Below, in pieces: positions 8,266 to 15,900 of a DNA stretch of 64,000 nt (its first letter is position 1; each line of letters opens with the position of its first letter). The position numbers were made by a program, and so were the translations under genes. This DNA comes from a virus. The notes below the pieces were generated by a model that was not told the DNA's origin, did not search any database, and was given only the letters and a program-made list of their open reading frames with translations. The DNA is taken from positions 1 through 64,000 of the IMG/VR virus record IMGVR_UViG_3300025141_000043. One strand, given 5' to 3'.

Positions 8266-9411
8266 CTACCCCACCGATACCTTGGTGGACAAGGGTGAGT
8301 TTGCCTCAACTACTTGCTCTAGGGCTATAACTCCCGTCTTCAGCAGCAGCGCGCCTGCAGGGGAACCGTCTACGAGCTTCAGTAGCTGCATGAGAGCGGT
8401 GAAGTACCCCATGAAGGTATCACCTTTGACGACCTTCTCTCCGCCACCGCCCAGCTTGAGTTCATCTAGGATGCCCGTCGAAGTTTCGATTAGCGCGGCT
8501 AGTGCGACTCCGCCACCGCCTAGATGAATGATCGGAGCCTTCACTACTACAGACTTCTTGGAAGTAAGGGTGAGGGTGTCTAGAGACTTGACGTCCGCCG
8601 TACCCATCCGGGCCTCGATCGCCACATTCCCCTCCTCCGAAAGCACGGAGTAGTCCCCCTTCACCTCGGCGGACCACTTCCCTTCCACGTCCCAGAGCAC
8701 GTCGCCATTCTTCTTGATCTGCAAGGAGACCTGCACAGATCTACCATCATCACCCTTGTCGAAGACCTCGAGTGACAGCGCCTTCTCTGTTTGGGCATGA
8801 TCCCCCAGAGTCATCTCGGCGACCGGGTAAGGATCGTCAGCAAGCTCCTTAGCCAGCACCTTGTATCTCGTAGGTCGATCCCCTGTAGTGGTGCTAGCGG
8901 TTCTATCCACTTCCCAGGAGAGAGATCCTGCAAAGGTCTCCATCCCGTACGCCTCGCAAATGTCTCGAATCATGTTCCCTAGGGGGATGTAGATTCTCTG
9001 AGAGAGCGGAGTGGCCTGCACCTGCACGATGCCGCCTCTACGAATAGAGACAGAGTTCCTGTCTCGCGTCCCCAGGTAGATGTCTCCAGGGTTCATAGTC
9101 CTGCGAGACGATCGGTACGTAGCTTCTGTGTCCGGAACGCCTCCGAAGCCTAGAATGAACGCCCTCGAGTCGATCTCATTCCCGTGACAGATCCAGACAG
9201 ATGCCCCGACCTCCGGCATCACGTAGACCCCCTCCCCCTCGGCGTGATGGAGGTAGCCTGCCATCACCGGGACATCCAACCACTTGCGGCGGGAGTGAGG
9301 AGTGCGGACATCGGCGGTGAAGTTGACCACATGGACGTCTGAGATAATCCCGCTCTCAACTTGGACAGGGCCGAACTTGCTCCTGGCCGCTCCTGGGACC
9401 GACGAGATCAA
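8266..9411 (-). CDS. Baseplate spike protein, gpV/gp5-like
   Basis: A 381-residue protein. The N-terminal half has an OB-fold-like region (VQVESGIISDVHVVNF ... DVPVMAGYLHH ... YVMPEVGASVWICHGNE) typical of phage baseplate assembly protein V and the gp5/VgrG spike family. The centre is rich in short beta repeats (SVQVSLQIKKNGDVLWDVEG, SAEVKGDYSVLSEEGNVAIE), the pattern of the trimeric beta-helix that forms the membrane-piercing needle. The C-terminus is glycine-rich (HLGGGGVALAALIE). It implies a contractile tail. It overlaps the upstream glycosyltransferase gene by four bases. No lysozyme domain is seen, unlike T4 gp5. Confidence 0.85.
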   Translation of the reverse strand: MISSVPGAARSKFGPVQVESGIISDVHVVNFTADVRTPHSRRKWLDVPVMAGYLHHAEGEGVYVMPEVGASVWICHGNEIDSRAFILGFGGVPDTEATYRSSRRTMNPGDIYLGTRDRNSVSIRRGGIVQVQATPLSQRIYIPLGNMIRDICEAYGMETFAGSLSWEVDRTASTTTGDRPTRYKVLAKELADDPYPVAEMTLGDHAQTEKALSLEVFDKGDDGRSVQVSLQIKKNGDVLWDVEGKWSAEVKGDYSVLSEEGNVAIEARMGTADVKSLDTLTLTSKKSVVVKAPIIHLGGGGVALAALIETSTGILDELKLGGGGEKVVKGDTFMGYFTALMQLLKLVDGSPAGALLLKTGVIALEQVVEANSPLSTKVSVG

Positions 9412-11690
9412 GTGTCGTACTCCTTACGAGACTTCATGATCGCACGAACCGCTACCTCGGACGGATCCCGGAGCATCTTCTTCTGCGCCTTCCGCGATCG
9501 CCGCACGTACTTGGCAGGAGACTGCAGTACGGTGTTCACCGCTCCTGGGATCTTGTCCAGGCCGATGGCTGCGGGGTTCTTGACTACTCGCTCTCCGTGG
9601 TAGGCCGTAGTTCGCGTGAGCTCTCCCTGTGTGTCCAGCATCCCGCTGTCTGGGGCGTAGTAGACCGCTGGCTTGCCGGCAGCTACCGACTCGGCGTACG
9701 TCGTACCGTGAGCTCGAATCAGGTTCAAGTCAGCCTCCTGCATCATGGCCGGGAGTGGGGCGAACCCATGAGCCTTGATGCGTGGATCCTTCTTGGACAT
9801 TCGCTCGAGCTTCTTCTGTAGCTTCTTGTTCTTGCCTGCTACTGCGTGAATCACGGCGTTGGCGGGCAGACCGGACTGGAGGATGCGCTGAGTCATCTCA
9901 TCCACTTCGATGCCCATGACGCCGCCACTGACGGTGACGTTGAAGTCCTTCTTGCTCATCACGCCGGAGCGCTTCTGCTTCTTCAGCAGGCTGGCTCGGA
10001 CTGGTAGACCTGGCAGCACCTTGCCCTCGCGGGGCTTCAGCTCATCCAGTGTCTCCTTTGTGCCCAGATGGATTCGGGGGCTGACCTTGTCCCAGTCATA
10101 CGTCCCGACCCACCTCTCTGGATCCGTGTGCACGACATGAACAGGGTGCTGGATCCCGCCGAACTGCATCTGCAGATGGGGCTTGGTCAGGACGATGGCC
10201 TGGTCCTTGTTCTCTCCCACCCACTCCTTGAGGGCAGCTCGATCGTAGCCCAGAGGCGAATGGTACTGAGCATGGCCTGACAAGGTCCCCAGCACGGCCG
10301 TCAAGGACTCCTTCTTCTTGAGCTGCTTCGCGTAGTTCCCCTCGAACTTGTTCAGGTACTTCTTCTTACCGAACCTCTCGTCGAAGTTGATCACCTCCAC
10401 AGGGATCTTCCGTCGAGCTGCTGCCTCGGCGATGCTCTTGGCCTGGGACATGTGCCCAGCACCCTGTCCCTCCCCGACTGCGAGGATCTTGATCCCTGCC
10501 GGCTTCCCTGCGGTCTTCCCGAACATCGCCTTCATGACCGGGGTTTCGCTGTACCGCTGAACCCTAGAAGATGTGATGACAGGTCTCTTGGCGACTAGGC
10601 GCTTGAGCTGTGCTCTGAATGCCTCGGGAGCGTGCTTGATCTGGCTCCGCAAAGTCTTTCCTGGAGCATGCGTGTCCTCATGCACTAGCCAGGCCGGGCC
10701 CACCTTGTGGGCATGTAGCCGCCCAGCCCGGAAGGACTCGGAGCCTAGACGCTCCCCGGGCAGGCGAACGTGCCCACGAGTACCCCGAAACGCGTTGATC
10801 CTCTTGGTCAACTCTACTGTGTCAGGAACTGCGATCTGTGCGTGGGACCAGTCCGTCCTCGGAGCAGATCTGATCGCCCTGCGGAGAACTGCCTTTGCCT
10901 TCCCTGCATGGTCGGGGAGTTCGGTAAGAACAGGGATCTCCTTCTGCAGGAGGAAGTCCCTCTTACCGACGCGTACATGCTTGTACTCCTTACGAGACTC
11001 TCGCCTCTTGAGATGCTTCTCCCATCGGCGGTTCACACGAGGGCTGACCACGACCCTGCCGGAAGACTCCTTCGTCATCTCAGGCTCTCTCCCCAGTACA
11101 TGCCTCACCATGGCTAGCACCACAAGCTGCAACTCGTCACGAGTCATGTCATCGAGATGCCGCTTCCCCGTGACGTCCTCAGAGACGTCCATGAACGCCT
11201 CGTCATCGTCCCAGGGGATGCGGAGTGCGTCCGCTATGGCACGAACCTGCTTCGGATCCAGCTGCTCGAAACCTCGGCCCCCATTGAATCCCTCGAGCCA
11301 CTCCGCTACGTGCTTGGGCGTGCTGTACCTCGCCGACTCCCAAGAGTCTGGCGTCAGCGTGTGAGGTAGTCCGTTCTTCTCGCAGAAGTCGATCGTTCTG
11401 TGGCACCCGTACCGGTCACAGGCCCGCTCCAACACGATGGTCGGCCGGAAGTCCTGCACATACTCCTCGTCAGTACGGGCGTCGATCACGTGACCTAGAT
11501 CGTGGAAACCTGACCAGGCCATGTCCTGGAAGGAGACAGGCACGCCTCTACGAGACTCGGCCAAGAAGATGATCTTGTTCTTCTCGTCCTGGGCGGCGTA
11601 GCTCCGCATCTCTGGGAGCACTACAAGGGAGTACCCATAGTCCTTCAGATCTGTCGTAAGCGTGTCTTCTAGTAGGTCTAAGTGCTCCAC
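9408..11690 (-). CDS. Fusion of peptidase-like N-domain and GT-B glycosyltransferase (MurG/MGDG-synthase-like)
   Basis: A 760-residue protein with two recognisable parts. N-terminal: GFHDLGHVIDA (H63, H67) followed by VLERACDRYG resembles the HExxH...E arrangement of ImmA-type zinc peptidases, with Asp replacing the catalytic Glu. A basic linker follows. From about residue 400: ILAVGEGQGAGHMSQAKSIA, the G-x-GH nucleotide-sugar loop of MGDG synthases and MurG, then VTVSGGVMGIEVDEM and a C-terminal half FAPLPAMMQEADLNLIRAHG...TYAESVAAGKPAVYY, which reads like their donor-binding domain. It starts at GTG 11690, one base overlapping the previous stop. A truncated copy of its first ~33 codons lies at 12057-12158. 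Substrate is unknown. Its place between RNA polymerase and spike genes suggests a virion or late role. Confidence 0.7.
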   Translation of the reverse strand: MEHLDLLEDTLTTDLKDYGYSLVVLPEMRSYAAQDEKNKIIFLAESRRGVPVSFQDMAWSGFHDLGHVIDARTDEEYVQDFRPTIVLERACDRYGCHRTIDFCEKNGLPHTLTPDSWESARYSTPKHVAEWLEGFNGGRGFEQLDPKQVRAIADALRIPWDDDEAFMDVSEDVTGKRHLDDMTRDELQLVVLAMVRHVLGREPEMTKESSGRVVVSPRVNRRWEKHLKRRESRKEYKHVRVGKRDFLLQKEIPVLTELPDHAGKAKAVLRRAIRSAPRTDWSHAQIAVPDTVELTKRINAFRGTRGHVRLPGERLGSESFRAGRLHAHKVGPAWLVHEDTHAPGKTLRSQIKHAPEAFRAQLKRLVAKRPVITSSRVQRYSETPVMKAMFGKTAGKPAGIKILAVGEGQGAGHMSQAKSIAEAAARRKIPVEVINFDERFGKKKYLNKFEGNYAKQLKKKESLTAVLGTLSGHAQYHSPLGYDRAALKEWVGENKDQAIVLTKPHLQMQFGGIQHPVHVVHTDPERWVGTYDWDKVSPRIHLGTKETLDELKPREGKVLPGLPVRASLLKKQKRSGVMSKKDFNVTVSGGVMGIEVDEMTQRILQSGLPANAVIHAVAGKNKKLQKKLERMSKKDPRIKAHGFAPLPAMMQEADLNLIRAHGTTYAESVAAGKPAVYYAPDSGMLDTQGELTRTTAYHGERVVKNPAAIGLDKIPGAVNTVLQSPAKYVRRSRKAQKKMLRDPSEVAVRAIMKSRKEYDT
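11592..11624. repeat. 33-bp direct repeat, copy 1 (inside the glycosyltransferase gene)
   Basis: Identical to 12060-12092. It encodes residues ~23-33 (VVLPEMRSYAA) of the 760-residue protein. The second copy is in the truncated paralogue, and identity fades quickly beyond the 33 bases. Confidence 0.9.
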
Positions 11691-12022
11691 TAGAACACTC
11701 CTGCTTCTCCGTTAGCTGCGAAGTCTGACGCTAGACTCTTCAAGTACTTAGCCTTGCGAGTCCTCTTCCAAGACTCCACCTCGCTCTGGTGGTACTTCTT
11801 TCCCCCACCAAAGAAACCGGGCTTGAACACAGGCTTTGGGGCCTTTGAGATGGTCCGGATCAAGTGATCCCGTGTCTTGTGGGGATCGTCCGGCGTTCCC
11901 CAGGAAAGATGGCCTGCGGCGTAGTGGTGATCATCGTTGTGAATCTTCCCGTAAGGGGTATCCAGGAACTCAGAGAGCTTGACCAGCTCTGAAGTAAACG
12001 CTGTGAAACAGGTGGGGTGCAT
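11690..12022 (-). CDS. Small leader-bearing virion-cluster protein (MHPT family)
   Basis: A 110-residue protein starting MHPTCFTAFTSELVKLSEF. The first ~17 residues match the start of the 235-residue protein at 12158-12865 and, more loosely, those at 20150 and 22615. The rest (TPYGKIHNDDHHYAAGHLSW, then a basic region ending YLKSLASDFAANG) is unrelated to those proteins and His/Lys-rich. The ribosome site GAGGAATTGAC before ATG 12022 lies in a 48-base segment identical to the one before the 235-residue gene. It is translationally coupled to the glycosyltransferase gene (TAGTG overlap). Body function unknown. Confidence 0.75.
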   Translation of the reverse strand: MHPTCFTAFTSELVKLSEFLDTPYGKIHNDDHHYAAGHLSWGTPDDPHKTRDHLIRTISKAPKPVFKPGFFGGGKKYHQSEVESWKRTRKAKYLKSLASDFAANGEAGVF

Positions 12023-12065
12023 GTCAATTCCTCATCAGTATTTGAACGGCTTGCCGTCAGGCGGC
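12018..12065. repeat. 48-bp direct repeat, copy 1 (copied RNA polymerase 3' end)
   Basis: Identical to 12861-12908. It carries the last codons and stop of the RNA polymerase frame, the ribosome site and the ATGCA start of the following leader gene, though here no polymerase gene precedes it. It overlaps the 33-base repeat (12060-12092) by six bases, GGCGGC, the likely microhomology at which the duplication joined. Confidence 0.92.
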
Positions 12066-12158
12066 GTAGCTCCGCATCTCTGGGAGCACTACGAGCTTGT
12101 AGTCCCAGTCCCTCAGGTCCTGGGACAGCGCATCCTGCAATAGCCGGAGATCAGACAC
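12057..12158 (-). pseudogene. Truncated paralogue of the 760-residue protein N-terminus
   Basis: A 33-codon frame from GTG 12158 to TGA 12057. It reads VSDLRLLQDALSQDL, then KLVVLPEMRSYAA and stops. It parallels the first 33 residues of the 760-residue protein (MEHLDLLEDTLTTDL ... VVLPEMRSYAAQ). The frame ends where sequence switches at GCCGCC into a copy of the polymerase 3' end, which supplies the TGA. The start overlaps the stop of the 235-residue gene (TAGTG), so it could still be translated. The leading part has diverged (D/E and K/R exchanges) from the intact gene, so it may represent an older paralogue. Confidence 0.8.
12060..12092. repeat. 33-bp direct repeat, copy 2
   Basis: Identical to 11592-11624. 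It marks the truncated copy of the peptidase-like domain start. Its first six bases are shared with the end of the 48-base repeat. Confidence 0.9.
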
Positions 12159-12865
12159 TATCTAGTAGGCATCCTCTTCTGGAAGTCCTTCTCTGCGGCA
12201 CGGCCCTTGGCGTACTGCACGTACGCCCCGCCCGAACCGATGGCTCCTCCGAGACCTAGCTGGGACACGCCCTGGACATAGGCCGTCCTCGCGGGAGCAT
12301 GAGCTGCTCTGGCCGCTTCAGGAGTGATGCTGCCCTTGCCGTACGCCCTCGCAGCTTCCAGGGCCTTCCCGGGGGCCACTCCACCTGGACCGCCAGCGGT
12401 GCCGATCGTGGCCCTCTGCTTGACGAAGTCCAGCGACTTCTTCTGACTTGCTGTGGGCTTGATGGTCGCCGTCCCCTTGGCGGTTCTGCCTAGGAGCTTG
12501 GTGGCCTTGCGTCCGTGGTGCACGAGCTGCATGGGCTCCTTGGCTCCCGACACCAGCCCCCTACCGGCTCCTGCCAGGCGGCCCCCGATGCCCCTGCCTC
12601 GAGCCGCTCCCTGGGCGGCTCCGATGAGACCAGAAATGGCCGAGGGGACTACGACGGCCCCGCCCACCATGCCTCCCGCAGCGCCCATGAGCTGCTTCTT
12701 CTTGTGCTGAGCTTCGCTGATCCCTGCCTGCTGAGCCTTCTGGCCGTACTGGGACGTCCAGTTGCCGAAGGGGTCTACCCCGGCTAGCGCGTCCCGGGTC
12801 AGGGAGCTCACCGCAGCTAGCTTGGCGAGCTCACAGGAGAAAGCTGAGAATGTGGTCGGATGCAT
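12158..12865 (-). CDS. Leader-bearing glycine-rich protein (MHPT family)
   Basis: A 235-residue protein beginning MHPTTFSAFSCELAKLAAV. After the leader come glycine/alanine-rich segments (MGAAGGMVGGAVVVPSAISG, then LIGAAQGAARGRGIGGRLAG) with GxxxG spacing, which can form membrane-inserting glycine zippers, then a basic middle (HHGRKATKLLGRTAKG) and a hydrophilic C-terminus. It sits immediately after the RNA polymerase gene (12 bases between stop and ATG, ribosome site GAGGA). A protein packaged in the head and ejected, or a membrane-active virion protein, fits the composition. No family is recognised. Confidence 0.75.
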   Translation of the reverse strand: MHPTTFSAFSCELAKLAAVSSLTRDALAGVDPFGNWTSQYGQKAQQAGISEAQHKKKQLMGAAGGMVGGAVVVPSAISGLIGAAQGAARGRGIGGRLAGAGRGLVSGAKEPMQLVHHGRKATKLLGRTAKGTATIKPTASQKKSLDFVKQRATIGTAGGPGGVAPGKALEAARAYGKGSITPEAARAAHAPARTAYVQGVSQLGLGGAIGSGGAYVQYAKGRAAEKDFQKRMPTR

Positions 12866-12908
12866 GTCAATTCCTCATCAGTATTTGAACGGCTTGCCGT
12901 CAGGCGGC
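12861..12908. repeat. 48-bp direct repeat, copy 2 (authentic RNA polymerase 3' end)
   Basis: Identical to 12018-12065. It spans the last polymerase codons (KPPDGKPFKY region), its TGA, the GAGGA ribosome site and the ATGCA of the 235-residue leader gene. Confidence 0.92.
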
Positions 12909-15900
12909 TTACCGAACTCCTTACCGAACGCGATGCCTGGCACAGGGTGAAGCCCGTGCAGGTTACTCTCCCACCCCTGGGCGGAGCCCTCCAGGATCGT
13001 GCCCTTCAGCTTCTGGTACTGCAACCGGGCCATCCAGTCTTCCTGCATCGCCAGAGGAACTTCGTTGATACCTTTGAGGATCGGCTTGTGGAGCGCCGGC
13101 TTCTGGCCCAGCTTAACGGCTTTCCGGTTCTTGGCCGACAGCATAGTTGCTGGGACGATGTCGCCCCGCATGTACCCCGACTCTCCGGGGTCGCGGACTT
13201 CGGTCAGGTTCGCAACGGCTCGGACCACGACTTCCATGTTCTTCCGCTTGACCCCCATCTCCTTGTACGCGCCATGCATCTCGTCGGTCAGGTAGTTCCT
13301 GACCCTCTCCATGCCGGCCACTTCCAGAAGATCTCGAGGGTTGACCATGCCAGAGCTCAGGGGCTGCCCCGCCTTCACCTTCAAGTTACCTCCCCGACTC
13401 TTGATCAGTGCCAGGTTCTCCCCGAGCTGCCTGTTGCCGGGAATGTAGTGCTCCTGCTCCTTCTCGTGGCCGTGCCGATCTCGGCCAGCCACGTTGACTC
13501 GCCAACCTCCAGCGGGATCCTTCTTGATGCCTCGACTGTTGATGGTGCCGGTGAGCCCTGAGATCGTCGCAGAACCTCGCAGGTTCTTCGGCATGGTCAA
13601 GAGCTTCTGGAGCTTGGTGAAGTCATCCATCTTGTCGCCCTTGGCCTCGACGACACCTCCTGTATGGAACTTCCTCATGGAGAGCTGCGTAGCAGGTTCC
13701 CCAACTCCTTGAGCTGCAATGATGCCGAGGTTCGTACCGGGAGACGGGAGCTGCCCCGAGACGTCCACTCCGTAGCACTTGGAGCAGAGCCCTTCCCCAT
13801 GCTCACACTTGAGCGGAGAACGTACGGAGATCTTCCCCGCCTTAGCGTTCCTCAGCTTGGTCAGTACGTCTGGGGTGAGCAGCGTGCCTGAAGGAATCTT
13901 CCCTCCCCGAACCTTGATGTCCTGCGCTGCGTAGCGATCTTGGATCTCGGGATCGTTGACGTCCAGAGAGATACCGCGACGGGTGCCGCAATCCTCGTCC
14001 ACTACCACCTGGTTCATGGTGGAGCTGACGATGATCTTAGTCAGGCCGCCAGGCTCACTGGTTCCCTTCACCTTGGCCAGGGTGCCCATGCGAGCTCCAG
14101 ACAGGGATGCCCAGTACTCTGCGGTACTCAGTCCCTCAGAGTAGCTCTTCTTCAAGGGGATCGGGACTGCCTTGCCCGTGTCGTCTGCTACCAGCACTGG
14201 GGCAACTGCGATCTGCTTGAACTGATCCCAGTTACCTCGAGCTCCTGACGAGACCATCTCGAAGACCTTGTTGTCGCTCTTCGAGAGCTTGGCCTTGCCT
14301 CGCGCATCGATCTTGGGAACTACCTTCATGTACGCCTTCACGATGGCATCGTTCCGGGACATGCCTCCCTTGCGAAGCGCGGCTACCTCCTTATCCGCTT
14401 CCGCGAAGATGGGGTCCTTCACGTCCTTGTGGACCAAGAAGTCCTTGAGCCCTACAGAGAAGACGTTGTCGTAGGTCTGCTGGTTGCCTAGCTGGTTCAG
14501 CTTGTTGACGGACTTGGCGAATACGTCACTGTCCCCCTTAGCCAGTGACGACAAGATCCCCGTCAGCCCCTCCTTGTCCAGCTTCAGCGACTTGTCACTC
14601 AGTACGCGAGCACGCTCTTCCGAGCCCTCAGGCAGGGCGTCGGATAGGAGAAGTCTTCCAGCCGTGGTAGCTGCGGTGGCAGCAGTCTTCTCTCGGAGAC
14701 CTCCTACGGAGATCTGATCACTGACCGAGATAGTTCCGTCCTTCAGGGCCTTCAGAGCATCCTTCTTGTTCGCAAAACGCTTGCCTGTACGCTTACCTAT
14801 CTGACTCAGCTGGTAGACCCCGAGCTGCGACTCCTGCCGAGGAATGTGCATCAGGGCACCACTAGCGGGATTCAACAGATGCTTCGAGGGCATCATGCCC
14901 TTAGCCTCTAACACCGCCTCCTGAGTCATGGGAACGAAGATGCCCATCTTGTCGCCGTCGAAATCTGCGTTGTACCCCGCAGTGACTAGCGGGTGGATCT
15001 GAATTGCTTTGCCCGAGACGATCTTAGGCTTGAACGCCATGACTCCGTGTCGATGTAGCACGGGATCTCGTTTCATGATCACGGGACGGTTTGCCGCCAC
15101 CTGCTCCAACGCCTTGCTGGCGATGGCCTTATTCTCTTTGATGGCTTTCTGTGCCTTCAGGGGGGTGTAGCCGAAGCCCTTGACGAGCTCTCGCACTACG
15201 AAGGGCTTCATCATCTCCATAGCGGCCTTGCGAGGGATGCCCACCTCATCCAGCCCCATGGACTGCTCGGGGATGATGGTGGATCGCATCGACAAGTCCT
15301 GTCGGCGACCGATGATCTTGCTCTGGAAGTAGCCGTACTTGGGCTGCGTACCCGAGATCGCCTCCATCACTCCTCGACGATGCCGACCCTGCAGGTCAGA
15401 CCCCGTCAGGGTCAGGGCCCTGAGCCCGTCGTACAGACTCGCCCGCATCGGCTGCCTCATGGACTCGGGGATCCCCTTGTCTGCCTTGAGCTCACGAAGC
15501 TTCTTATCCGACAAGGCGATGTCCTTGTACAGGTGGTTGAGATCCTCGGTGTTGAGGTCCCCGTTGTCCATCACGGTGACGGGACGCATGGACGGGGGGA
15601 GTACCGGGACTGCCTTAGTGGTGTACGCCTCCGTGGGAGACATCTTCGCGTCGACTAGGGCCTGGAGGTACCTGACTCGCTTACGAGCCTTGCTCAACTG
15701 GTCCTTCCGTGCCGTCTTCAGATCCTTCTTCGCCTGAGCGAGCTCGGTCTTGGGATCGATCTTCGCCAAAGCATTGACGACGGCAGTGGGGCCCGACGCG
15801 TCGCCGATGGTCTTGGTCCCTGCGATCACTCCGTTCAACTGCCCCTGCTTCAACCCAAGGATGCCGCTGATTGCCTTCTCGAAGGTCGGGTTCGGCAGCG

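Noticed and set aside
12017-12259. + strand frames repeated at 12017 and 12860 sharing an N-terminus MHVNSSSVFERLAVRR
   Set aside because: The shared start is only the + strand reading of the 48-base repeat, not a protein family.
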